DNA of 64,000 bases from Robertmurraya sp047302285 (lineage in GTDB: Bacteria > Bacillota > Bacilli > Bacillales > Cytobacillaceae): positions 124,001 through 188,000 of the forward strand of contig NZ_CP154845.1 of the NCBI RefSeq assembly GCF_047302285.1. Direction: 5' to 3'. The position numbers were made by a program, and so were the translations under genes. Numbering within the stretch: position 1 is the first letter of the stretch; every line of letters begins with the position of its first letter. Shown here piece by piece: positions 44,419 to 52,775 of this stretch. Below the pieces are notes generated by a model. The model was given only the letters and a program-made list of their open reading frames with translations, searched no databases and was not told the origin of the DNA.

Positions 44419-45198
44419 ATGAATATCGAAGAGCTTGTTCGGAACATGCTCCAGAACTTACTGCCTGAAAGAAACAAGAAAATCCTCATTTTTCTAAGTG
44501 GAGGCTCAGTTAACACAGAAATTTTATTAAAAGTATTAGCTGATTTTGACCAAAAGAATTATGAGATTGTTCTTTCTGATAGTGGGAAAATGATGATTCC
44601 CAACACAATGATTGAAGAATTACAAGGTAAAATGATTCAGTCCTTTTTAGAGCTTGAAAAGTCACTAGATGAAGCTGACTTTGTTTTAATTCCAGTAATG
44701 ACACGTAATACACTATCTAAAGTAGCCCTTGGGATTGCTGATAATCTTGTCACAACTGGGATTGCAAGAGCTCTGATGATGGCCAAAGAAGTGTTGGCTG
44801 TAAAAGATAGCTTTGATTCAAACCATCCGGTCAATCGGGTAAAGGAATTAACCCATAATCAGGTCTATAATGAAATGTTGCAAAGCTATGAAACACGTTT
44901 GGAGCAATTTGGAGTGAAATTCATCCCATTGGAAGAGTTTAAAACGGTTCTCTTAAATAAGATGAATCCAATTAGTGAGAGAATAAATGCCGAGAAAGAC
45001 CTTGCACTAACACAAAGCAATCATCAAACATCATCTAAAGACAAGGTTAAGATGGATTCGTCCATCATAACAGCAGGGGATATTAGAAAATATGAAGATC
45101 ATGCTGTCATTCAAATTAAACCTTCCACCATTGTTACACCGTTGGCTAGAGACTTTATTAGTAGCAATCAAATGAAGGTAGAAATTACAAACGATTAG
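44419..45198 (+). CDS. Microcompartment-associated flavoprotein-like protein
   Basis: Protein of 259 residues. After an N-terminal amphipathic helix (MNIEELVRNMLQNLLPE) comes a flavoprotein (HFCD-type) Rossmann region (KILIFLSGGSVNTEILLKVL; FVLIPVMTRNTLSKVALGIADNL). A C-terminal domain contains AGDIRKYED and VTPLARDFISSN, a segment also seen in EutT/PduO-related microcompartment proteins. Homologues recur in glycyl-radical microcompartment operons, but their reaction is unknown; a redox or cofactor role is inferred. The N-terminal helix suggests it is cargo. Confidence 0.7.
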   Translation: MNIEELVRNMLQNLLPERNKKILIFLSGGSVNTEILLKVLADFDQKNYEIVLSDSGKMMIPNTMIEELQGKMIQSFLELEKSLDEADFVLIPVMTRNTLSKVALGIADNLVTTGIARALMMAKEVLAVKDSFDSNHPVNRVKELTHNQVYNEMLQSYETRLEQFGVKFIPLEEFKTVLLNKMNPISERINAEKDLALTQSNHQTSSKDKVKMDSSIITAGDIRKYEDHAVIQIKPSTIVTPLARDFISSNQMKVEITND

Positions 45199-45232
45199 AT
45201 TAGATTTCTCTAGGGCATTAGGAGGTAAAGAA

Positions 45233-46690
45233 ATGGAAATCTGGGATAAAGATTTAAGATCCATCCAGGAAACTAGGAATCTTATAGGTAAGGCAAGGGA
45301 AGCACAACATATTTTCAGTCAGTTCTCTCAAGAACAGGTTGATCAAGTTGTTTTAAGGATGTCAGAAGCGGTAGAGCAGCAAGCGGAACGACTAGCGAAA
45401 TTGGCCCATGAAGAAACAGGCTTTGGAAAATGGCAGGATAAAGTACTAAAAAATCACTTTGCTAGTTCCGTAGTCTATAACTATATAAAAGAATTAAAGA
45501 CCGTTGGCATCATCCAAAATGATCAGACAAATAAAATATATGAAGTGGCTGTCCCAGTGGGGATTGTAGCGGGCTTAATTCCTTCTACAAATCCTACTTC
45601 TACGACTATTTATAAAGCCTTAATTGCCTTAAAGGCCGGAAATGGGATTATTTTCTCACCGCATCCATCTGCAAAAAATTGCATTTTAGAAACGGTGAAA
45701 ATTCTATCTACAGCTGCAGTACAAGCAGGTGCTCCAGATGGATTAATTGGTTGTATTCAAACACCGACACTTCAAGCAACAAATGAATTGATGAAGCATA
45801 AGGATATTGCTTTGATTCTTGCTACAGGCGGAGAAGCAATGGTAAAGGCTGCATATAGCTCAGGTACACCTGCTATCGGAGTTGGACCAGGTAATGGACC
45901 AGCGTTCATTGAAAAGTCAGCCAATATTGCACTAGCTGTTAAAAGAATCATGGATAGTAAGACGTTTGATAATGGTGTGATTTGTGCATCGGAGCAATCG
46001 ATTGTAGTGGAAAGAGAAATCGAAGCACAGGTCGTTGCTGAGTTAGTCGAACAGGGAGCTTATTTTCTTTCAAAAGAAGAATCAGAAAAGCTTGGAAAAT
46101 GGCTGTTGCGAGCAAATGGAACGATGAATCCACAGATCGTTGGTAAATGCGTGGAAGAGATTGCTGATTTAGCCGGGCTTTCAATTCCAAAAGGGACAAA
46201 AGTGTTAATTTCTGAACAAACTAGTGTTTCGAAAACCAATCCATATTCAAGAGAAAAGCTAGCTCCTATCTTAGCCTTTTATTGTGAGGATAATTGGGAA
46301 AAAGCTTGTGAAAGATGTATGGAGTTACTATATAACGAGGGTAAAGGTCATACATTAATCATGCACTCTGAAAACGAAGAAATAATCAGGGAATTTGCCC
46401 TCAAAAAACCAGTATCGAGAATGTTAGTAAACACACCTGGGGCACTAGGCGGGATTGGGGGTACGACGAATTTAGTTCCAGCTTTAACACTTGGATGTGG
46501 AGCAGTGGGTGGTAGTTCAACATCGGATAATGTTGGTCCACTAAACCTAATTAATATTCGTAGAGTCGCCTATGGAGTGAAAGAACTGTATGACTTAAAA
46601 AGTGATAGTCCAACAAATTTATCTGTGAAGATTTCTGAGGAAAATATTGAAGAAATTATTAAAAACCTTCTTGAGGAAATCATTCGGTAG
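45233..46690 (+). CDS. pduP: CoA-acylating aldehyde dehydrogenase (PduP/EutE-like)
   Basis: Enzyme of 485 residues that oxidises the aldehyde made by the dehydratase to acyl-CoA with NAD. It has AVPVGIVAGLIPSTNPTST (about 102-120), KAGNGIIFSPHPSAKN, GVGPGNGP and catalytic Cys251 in GVICASEQSI. The C-terminus ends ISEENIEEIIKNLLEEIIR, an amphipathic helix of the kind that targets aldehyde dehydrogenases of glycyl-radical microcompartments to the shell, in contrast to the N-terminal peptide of Salmonella PduP. AGGAGGT precedes the ATG. Confidence 0.92.
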   Translation: MEIWDKDLRSIQETRNLIGKAREAQHIFSQFSQEQVDQVVLRMSEAVEQQAERLAKLAHEETGFGKWQDKVLKNHFASSVVYNYIKELKTVGIIQNDQTNKIYEVAVPVGIVAGLIPSTNPTSTTIYKALIALKAGNGIIFSPHPSAKNCILETVKILSTAAVQAGAPDGLIGCIQTPTLQATNELMKHKDIALILATGGEAMVKAAYSSGTPAIGVGPGNGPAFIEKSANIALAVKRIMDSKTFDNGVICASEQSIVVEREIEAQVVAELVEQGAYFLSKEESEKLGKWLLRANGTMNPQIVGKCVEEIADLAGLSIPKGTKVLISEQTSVSKTNPYSREKLAPILAFYCEDNWEKACERCMELLYNEGKGHTLIMHSENEEIIREFALKKPVSRMLVNTPGALGGIGGTTNLVPALTLGCGAVGGSSTSDNVGPLNLINIRRVAYGVKELYDLKSDSPTNLSVKISEENIEEIIKNLLEEIIR

Positions 46691-46721
46691 TTTTGATATT
46701 AGCTAAAGGGAGTCGAGTTCA

Positions 46722-46988
46722 ATGTTTATTGCAAAGGTAATTGGCAAAGTAGTATCCACCCAAAAGGCAGAAAAGCTTGTAGGCTCAAAACTACTCGTCA
46801 TTAAATCACTTAATGAGCACACCAAATTTTCAGAAGAAGGTGCCTTAGTGGCGGTTGATAGAGTTGGAGCCGGAATGAATGACATCGTTCTTGTAGACTG
46901 GGGGGACTCCCTTTATGAAGAAGCAAAACTAGCTGCAGATATGGCAATTGTAGGGATTATTGATGAAATTCAACTTGAAGGTAAATAA
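46722..46988 (+). CDS. eutN: BMC-P pentameric vertex protein (EutN/CcmL family)
   Basis: Protein of 88 residues with the EutN/CcmL/PduN beta-barrel fold: MFIAKVIGKVVSTQKAEKL at the start, LLVIKSLN, GALVAVDRVGAGMNDIVLVDWG, and a final AIVGIIDEI. Pentamers cap the vertices of the icosahedral shell. It is the only vertex protein in the operon, which together with the hexamers and trimers suffices for a closed shell. Confidence 0.94.
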   Translation: MFIAKVIGKVVSTQKAEKLVGSKLLVIKSLNEHTKFSEEGALVAVDRVGAGMNDIVLVDWGDSLYEEAKLAADMAIVGIIDEIQLEGK

Positions 46989-47017
46989 GTGAATGTCTCT
47001 TTTTTAGGAGGGTAGTG

Positions 47018-48202
47018 ATGGAACGTTTTAAGATTAAACCAGAGGTGTATTTTAATACTGGAGCGTTGGAATATTTAACAATGGTTAATAAAGCAAAAGC
47101 TCTAGTGATCACAGATCCTTTTATGATTGAAGTTGGTTTTTCTGATCAACTTCTAAATATACTGAAGAATTCTGTATCCGATTGTACGCTCTTTTCCAAC
47201 ATAAAACCAGATCCGCCAATCGATATAGTAGCTGATGGAGTTAAGGAAATGTTAAGAGTGCAACCTGATATTCTTATTGCTTTAGGTGGAGGATCAACCA
47301 TAGATGCGGCAAAAAGTATCTTATGGTTTTATGAAAAGATTCTTACAATCAATGGCGAAGTTGGTTATGAGAGGCCACAATTCGTTGCCATCCCAACTAC
47401 AAGTGGGACTGGCTCAGAAGTAACGACATTCGCTGTCATCACAATGGGCGATAAAAAAATCCCATTAGTGGATGATGAATTATTACCAGACGTAGCGATT
47501 ATCGATCCAATGTTTGTGAAAACAGTTCCTCCTTCTATTACGGCTGATACAGCAATTGATGCATTAACACATGCAATTGAAGCTTATGTATCAACGGAGG
47601 CATCTGATTACTCGGATGCTTTAGCAGAAAAAGCTATTAAATTGATCTTCGATTATTTGTTGCAAGCCTATAAGGATGGAAATGATATGAAAGCGAGAGA
47701 AAAGCTTCACAACGCTTCTTGTATCGCCGGAATGGCATTTACGAATGCGTATCTCGGATTGAATCATAGTTTGGCACATGCTTTAGGAGGTTCATTTCAC
47801 ATTCCTCATGGAAGAGCAAATGCCATGATTCTCCCACATGTGATACGTTACAACGCCAACCTTGAAAGTGGTCAAGAAACATATGCTGCAAAAAGATATG
47901 CAGAGCTTTCGAAGATTTTGGGGCTACCAGCTATCACTGTTTGTGAAGGAGTACACAACTTGATTGCAGCGATTAAAGTATTGTTGGCAGAAACAAATAC
48001 CCCTAATAGTTTAGGAGAATTGAAAGTAGATAAAGATATGTTTAATGAAAAGCTCGACTATATGAGTGAGGCAGCACTAAATGACCGCTGTACAGCTACG
48101 AACCCAAGAACTACGTCAAAAGAAGAGATTGTCGAACTCTATTTGGCCATTTACGGCGAAAAAATGAAAGAAGAGAAAATAAACTTAGTACTTTCTAATT
48201 AA
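47018..48202 (+). CDS. pduQ: Iron-containing alcohol dehydrogenase (PduQ-like)
   Basis: Type III alcohol dehydrogenase of 394 residues. NAD motif ALGGGSTIDAAKS (about 91-103), TTSGTGSEVT (about 129-138), and metal ligands in DALTHAIEAYVS, GLNHSLAHALGG and PHGRANA are all present. It reduces the aldehyde to alcohol and regenerates NAD for the aldehyde dehydrogenase inside the shell. ATG at 47018 follows AGGAGGG; a GTG at 47015 immediately before is an alternative. The N-terminus shows no clear targeting peptide. Confidence 0.92.
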   Translation: MERFKIKPEVYFNTGALEYLTMVNKAKALVITDPFMIEVGFSDQLLNILKNSVSDCTLFSNIKPDPPIDIVADGVKEMLRVQPDILIALGGGSTIDAAKSILWFYEKILTINGEVGYERPQFVAIPTTSGTGSEVTTFAVITMGDKKIPLVDDELLPDVAIIDPMFVKTVPPSITADTAIDALTHAIEAYVSTEASDYSDALAEKAIKLIFDYLLQAYKDGNDMKAREKLHNASCIAGMAFTNAYLGLNHSLAHALGGSFHIPHGRANAMILPHVIRYNANLESGQETYAAKRYAELSKILGLPAITVCEGVHNLIAAIKVLLAETNTPNSLGELKVDKDMFNEKLDYMSEAALNDRCTATNPRTTSKEEIVELYLAIYGEKMKEEKINLVLSN

Positions 48203-48216
48203 AAGGAGAGTTATAA

Positions 48217-49035
48217 ATGAGTAAGACCTTATGGGGCGAGTGTTTGGCTGAATTTTTCGGAACCTTTATTTTAATTTTTATTGGGGTTGGAACTGTAGCA
48301 GCAATGGTTACTGCTGATATCTCGATGAGTTTTTGGGAATTATCCATTGCTTGGGGTATAGCGGTTATGATTGCCATTTATGTAGTAGGGTCAATCTCAG
48401 GAGGCCATATTAACCCAGCAGTTACAATTGGTCTGGCTGTTTGGGGTGGGTTTGATAAAAGGAAAATCCCACACTATATCGCTTCACAAGTGATAGGTGC
48501 TTTTGCTGGGGCAGCGGTTGTTTATGGATTGTTTCGCAATGCAATAATCAATTTTGAAAATGCGAACGAAATTGTCCGTTCTACAGAAAGTGGGTGGGCA
48601 TCTGCTGGAATCTTTAGTACCTATCCAAAGCCTTATCTTTCTACAATGGAAGCCCTTTTTGTTGAGATTGCCATTACTGCATTCCTAATGATTGTAATCT
48701 TTGCTGTCACAGATAAAAAAAATGGAGCAGCACCAACAGCTGGACTACCTGCAGTAGCGATTGGGTTAACGATTGCGATTTGTGGAATCTCTTTCGGACC
48801 TTTAACTGGGTTTGCTATGAATCCAGCCCGTGATTTCGGTCCACGTATATTCATGATGATATCAGGTTGGGAAGCAAACGTAATTGGCCCACAATTATAC
48901 GGATTAATCGTTCCGATATTCGGACCAATTATTGGAGCAGTCCTCGGTGGAGGTATTTATAAGAAGTTAATCGCTCCATATTTTCCAGTTACAAAAGAGG
49001 AACCGGTAGACAAGGATTATAAAAAAGTCTCTTAA
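48217..49035 (+). CDS. pduF: Aquaglyceroporin (GlpF/PduF family)
   Basis: MIP-family channel of 272 residues with six helices and two half-helices: first NPA in GHINPAVTIG (about 65-74) and second NPA in MNPARDFGPR (about 202-211). The Asp after the second NPA-Arg is typical of glycerol facilitators rather than water channels. It would admit glycerol or 1,2-propanediol across the cell membrane, matching the diol dehydratase gene that follows. GGAGAG precedes the ATG. Confidence 0.9.
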   Translation: MSKTLWGECLAEFFGTFILIFIGVGTVAAMVTADISMSFWELSIAWGIAVMIAIYVVGSISGGHINPAVTIGLAVWGGFDKRKIPHYIASQVIGAFAGAAVVYGLFRNAIINFENANEIVRSTESGWASAGIFSTYPKPYLSTMEALFVEIAITAFLMIVIFAVTDKKNGAAPTAGLPAVAIGLTIAICGISFGPLTGFAMNPARDFGPRIFMMISGWEANVIGPQLYGLIVPIFGPIIGAVLGGGIYKKLIAPYFPVTKEEPVDKDYKKVS

Positions 49036-49045
49036 AAAGAAAAAT

Positions 49046-49070
49046 GGAGAATCCAAATTTGGAATTCTCC
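49046..49070 (+). terminator. Hairpin between channel and dehydratase genes
   Basis: GGAGAATCCAAA/TTTGGAATTCTCC palindrome (one bulge) followed by an A-rich, not T-rich, tail. It may partly terminate or protect the mRNA; the dehydratase gene starts 134 bases later and could also have its own promoter. Confidence 0.5.
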
Positions 49071-49203
49071 TAGAAAAAATAAGTAGTTTAATAAAATACA
49101 AAGTAAATCTCACACAATCATACAAAAACTAGTTGAATTTGTAAAGTGCAATAGAAGGAACAAGCTACTATCAATCTTTTATATTGAAAGGGGAAACCTA
49201 TTC

Positions 49204-51735
49204 ATGTCAACAGTTACAGTAGAACCAACATTACGTATCCAAAATTTAATTGATGTTCTTTACTCCGTCACTCCTGAAATTGAAGCGGAAAGAGCGATTC
49301 TAATTACTGAATCCTATAAGGAAACAGAAGCTTATCCAATGGTTATTCGACGAGCTAAGGCACTTGAAAAGATCTTAACTCATATGACCATCGTCATCCG
49401 AGACCATGAACTGATTGTTGGAAATCTCACGACTAAACCGAGAGCTAGCCAAGTGTTCCCAGAATTCTCAAATAAATGGCTAGTTGAAGAGTTTGAAACC
49501 CTTGCAAAACGTAAAGGAGATGTCTTCTTAATTTCAGAAGATACAAAAGCCAGACTTCGCGATGTTTTCGCATACTGGGAAGGTAAGACGACAAACGAAC
49601 TAGCAACTCAATTAATGTATCCAGAAACAAGAGAAGCGATGGATGCAGGTGTATTTACCGTAGGAAACTACTATTTTAATGGTGTAGGGCATATTGGCGT
49701 TGATTATGAAAAAGTTTTAAATAAGGGTTTTAACGGTATTATTGCTGAAGTAGAAGCTGCGAAAGCGCGTGCGGATAAAGCAGACCCAGAGTATATCAAA
49801 AAAGATCATTTCTTAAATGCCGTGTTGATTACTGCTAACGCCGTGATTAAGTTTGCTCAAAGATTTGCAGAAGAAGCGAGAAAATTAGCCGGACGAACAA
49901 CGGACATAAAGCGTAAAAATGAGTTGTATCAAATTGCAGATAATTGTGAAAATGTACCTGCTAATCCAGCTAAAAACTTCTATGAAGCTTTACAATCTTT
50001 CTGGTTCGTACAAGCAGTTATTCAAATTGAATCAAACGGACATTCCATTTCACCACTTCGCTTTGATCAATATATGTATCCGTACTATAAAAAAGATTTA
50101 GCGAATGGAACTATTACAGAAGAAGAGGCACAAGAATTACTCGATGTCTTATGGGTGAAGTTTAACGATGTGAACAAAGTTCGTGATGAAGGCTCAACTA
50201 AAGCGTTCGGTGGCTATCCGATGTTCCAAAACCTTATTGTAGGTGGACAAACGGCCGATGGTCGAGATGCTGTTAATCCATTATCCTTTGCTTGTTTACA
50301 GGCAACGGCTAACACGAAATTACCACAGCCATCCATTTCTATTCGTTACTGGAATTTGACTCCTGATGAATTAATGTTTAAAGCTGGAGAAGTTACTCGA
50401 CTCGGACTTGGAATGCCTGCCTATTACAATGATGAAGTCATCATTCCGGCATTAGTGGGCCGTGGAGTATCATTACGAGATGCTCGTGACTACGGAATTA
50501 TTGGTTGTGTTGAACCTCAAAAAGGTGGAAAAACAGAAGGATGGCATGATGCAGCATTTTTCAATATGGCAAAGGTGCTTGAGATTACCATTAATAATGG
50601 GGTTGTGAATGGCAAACAACTTGGTTTAAAAACAGGAGAATTTACTTCATTTACAAGCTTTGAAGATTTCTTAAATGCTTATCAAAAGCAAATGGAATAT
50701 TTTGTTCGTTTACTTATCAATGCTGATAACTCAGTAGATTTAGCACATGGTGAACGTGCTCCACTACCATTCCTTTCATCAATGGTAGATGACTGTATTG
50801 GAAAAGGAAAATCACTTCAAGAAGGTGGGGCTATTTACAACTATACAGGTCCACAAGGGGTCGGTGTAGCAAACGTTGGAGACTCTTTAATGGCAATTAA
50901 ACAACTTGTGTTTGATGAGAAGAAAGTCTCTTTAGCTGATTTAAAACACGCATTAGATACGAATTTTGGTGCACAACAAGGCCAATCTTCTCAAAACTTT
51001 AGCATGGATCAACTCACTCAAGAAACACTTGTAGAAGTCATTAAAAAGTTGATTCTTGAAGGAAATAAAATATCATTGGATGAATTAAAGAACGCAACGA
51101 ACGTTAAAGTGGACTTAGGCTCAAGCAATGACCAAGAGTATTTACGCCAACTCCTTGAAAATCGTGCACCTAAGTTTGGAAATGATATTGATGAAGTAGA
51201 CAGTCTTGCTCGTGAAGCAGCCTTAATCTATTGCCGCGAGGTTGAGAAGTATCGCAATCCGCGCGGAGGTTCTTTCCAACCAGGATTGTACCCAGTTTCA
51301 GCGAATGTTCCAATGGGGGCTCAAACTGGTGCGACCCCTGATGGACGAAAAGCAGGCGAACCGTTAGCAGATGGGGTATCTCCAGTTTCTGGTAGAGATA
51401 AAACAGGACCAACTGCTGCTGCAAACTCTATCGCAAAATTAGATCATCACATTGCATCGAACGGTACATTGTTTAATCAGAAATTCCATCCATCAGCTAT
51501 TTCTGGCCAAACCGGATTAGAGAATTTATCGGCTTTGGTTCGTGGGTACTTTGACCAAAAAGGAATGCATGTACAGTTTAACGTTGTAAGCCGTGAAACA
51601 TTATTAAAAGCTCAACAAAATCCTGAAAAGTATAAAAATCTTGTCGTGCGTGTAGCTGGATACAGTGCACACTTCACATCATTAGATAAGACCATCCAAG
51701 ACGATATTATTAACCGTACAGAGCAAGCATTCTAA
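49204..51735 (+). CDS. Glycyl-radical diol/glycerol dehydratase (B12-independent)
   Basis: Glycyl-radical enzyme of 843 residues, aligning from memory along its length with C. butyricum glycerol dehydratase DhaB1 (787 residues). Catalytic equivalents are Cys435 and Glu437 (GCVEPQ), Asp449 (GWHDAAFF), His163, His280, Ser281 and the radical Gly819 (RVAGYSA). It removes water from 1,2-propanediol or glycerol, giving propanal or 3-hydroxypropanal. Compared with DhaB1 it has an insertion of about 53 residues (589-641), including an amphipathic helix at 601-620. There is no long N-terminal extension, as in choline lyases. Substrate choice between the two diols is not decided by sequence. Confidence 0.9.
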   Translation: MSTVTVEPTLRIQNLIDVLYSVTPEIEAERAILITESYKETEAYPMVIRRAKALEKILTHMTIVIRDHELIVGNLTTKPRASQVFPEFSNKWLVEEFETLAKRKGDVFLISEDTKARLRDVFAYWEGKTTNELATQLMYPETREAMDAGVFTVGNYYFNGVGHIGVDYEKVLNKGFNGIIAEVEAAKARADKADPEYIKKDHFLNAVLITANAVIKFAQRFAEEARKLAGRTTDIKRKNELYQIADNCENVPANPAKNFYEALQSFWFVQAVIQIESNGHSISPLRFDQYMYPYYKKDLANGTITEEEAQELLDVLWVKFNDVNKVRDEGSTKAFGGYPMFQNLIVGGQTADGRDAVNPLSFACLQATANTKLPQPSISIRYWNLTPDELMFKAGEVTRLGLGMPAYYNDEVIIPALVGRGVSLRDARDYGIIGCVEPQKGGKTEGWHDAAFFNMAKVLEITINNGVVNGKQLGLKTGEFTSFTSFEDFLNAYQKQMEYFVRLLINADNSVDLAHGERAPLPFLSSMVDDCIGKGKSLQEGGAIYNYTGPQGVGVANVGDSLMAIKQLVFDEKKVSLADLKHALDTNFGAQQGQSSQNFSMDQLTQETLVEVIKKLILEGNKISLDELKNATNVKVDLGSSNDQEYLRQLLENRAPKFGNDIDEVDSLAREAALIYCREVEKYRNPRGGSFQPGLYPVSANVPMGAQTGATPDGRKAGEPLADGVSPVSGRDKTGPTAAANSIAKLDHHIASNGTLFNQKFHPSAISGQTGLENLSALVRGYFDQKGMHVQFNVVSRETLLKAQQNPEKYKNLVVRVAGYSAHFTSLDKTIQDDIINRTEQAF

Positions 51736-51747
51736 ATCGAAAAAAAT

Positions 51748-51783
51748 AAAAGGGGGAGTTATTTTTAAAACTCCTCCTTTTTA
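51748..51783 (+). terminator. Terminator-like hairpin between dehydratase and activase genes
   Basis: AAAAGGGGGAGTT/AACTCCTCCTTTT stem (one G-T pair) then T run. Partial read-through would give much less activase than dehydratase mRNA. Confidence 0.75.
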
Positions 51784-51804
51784 TAAAGGTTGGTGCAACG
51801 AGAA

Positions 51805-52710
51805 ATGGAAGATAAGGGAATTGTTTTTGATATTCAACGTTTTTCTGTTCATGATGGACCAGGAATTCGTTCCATCGTTTTTTTAAAGGGCTGTCCTCTA
51901 CGCTGTCGTTGGTGTAGCAACCCTGAATCTCAAAGTAAAGAACCACAAATTATGTTCGTTAAAAGAAATTGCATCGGATGTGGTCGATGTACGGAACTGT
52001 GTCCAACGGGTGCATTACAAATCGTTCCTACATTTAAGCTTGACGAGAGCAAATGTACAAAGTGTGGTATTTGTGTAGAAGCCTGTTATAGCGAGGCACT
52101 TAATTTTGCTGGGAATCCACGATCTGTTCAAGAGGTAATAAATGAGTTAAAGAAAGATCATATACATTACAAACGATCTGGTGGAGGAATTACCCTTTCT
52201 GGAGGAGAGCCTCTTTCTCAGCCATATTATGCTGAGGAATTGTTAAAGGCATGCAAAGAGAAAGGGTGGCATACAGCGATTGAAACGACTGCCTTTACAA
52301 GTCAAACTGTTTTAGAGAAAGTGCTGCCATGGTTGGATTTGGTGTTATTAGACATCAAGCATACAGATGACAGAAAACATCTAGAATTTGTTGGAAGGTC
52401 AAATGAAAAGATAATGGAGAATGCGAGATTTATCGGTCAATTCGGTGTTCCTATCATCATACGTGTTCCTGTTATTCCAACCTTTAATGATGGTATTGCT
52501 GAGATGGAGAATATCGCTTCGTTCGCATCAAGCATTAGGGGAGTAAAGGAGATGCATCTCCTTCCTTATCATCGTCTTGGAGAAAATAAATATGATTATT
52601 TAAATTATGAGTACGAAATGAAAGGAATACCGACACCAACAAATGAGAAAATGAAAGAACTCAAAACGGTGGTTGAGGGAAAAGGGTTAATTTGTAAAAT
52701 TGGTGGTTAA
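51805..52710 (+). CDS. Glycyl-radical enzyme activating enzyme (radical SAM)
   Basis: Radical-SAM activase of about 302 residues. The SAM cluster motif is CPLRCRWC (CxxxCxxC, about 30-37). Two ferredoxin-type inserts follow: CIGCGRCTELC (about 60-70) and CTKCGICVEAC (about 92-102), as in activases of glycerol dehydratase and choline lyase. TLSGGEPLSQ is the SAM-binding GGE motif. It generates the Gly radical on the adjacent dehydratase. The start is uncertain: ATG 51805 (typical MEDKGIVFDIQRFSVHDGPG), or in-frame GTG 51793/TTG 51790 that sit closer to AAAGG. Confidence 0.92.
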   Translation: MEDKGIVFDIQRFSVHDGPGIRSIVFLKGCPLRCRWCSNPESQSKEPQIMFVKRNCIGCGRCTELCPTGALQIVPTFKLDESKCTKCGICVEACYSEALNFAGNPRSVQEVINELKKDHIHYKRSGGGITLSGGEPLSQPYYAEELLKACKEKGWHTAIETTAFTSQTVLEKVLPWLDLVLLDIKHTDDRKHLEFVGRSNEKIMENARFIGQFGVPIIIRVPVIPTFNDGIAEMENIASFASSIRGVKEMHLLPYHRLGENKYDYLNYEYEMKGIPTPTNEKMKELKTVVEGKGLICKIGG

Positions 52711-52726
52711 CCCATCAAATGTTAAA

Positions 52727-52771
52727 AAATCCTTCCAAGGTGGGGAGAAATGTCCACCGTGGGAGGATTTT
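52727..52771. terminator. Terminator after the microcompartment operon
   Basis: Long stem AAATCCTTCCAAGGTGG/CCACCGTGGGAGGATTT (two mismatches) followed by T-rich sequence; also serves the convergent siderophore genes. Confidence 0.8.
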
Positions 52772-52775
52772 AATT

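Noticed and set aside
49204..51735. Choline trimethylamine-lyase (CutC glycyl-radical enzyme) as identity of the dehydratase
   Set aside because: The active-site stretch GCVEPQ...TEGWHDAAFF and most of the length match glycerol/diol dehydratase rather than choline lyase, and choline transport or cut-type genes are missing.
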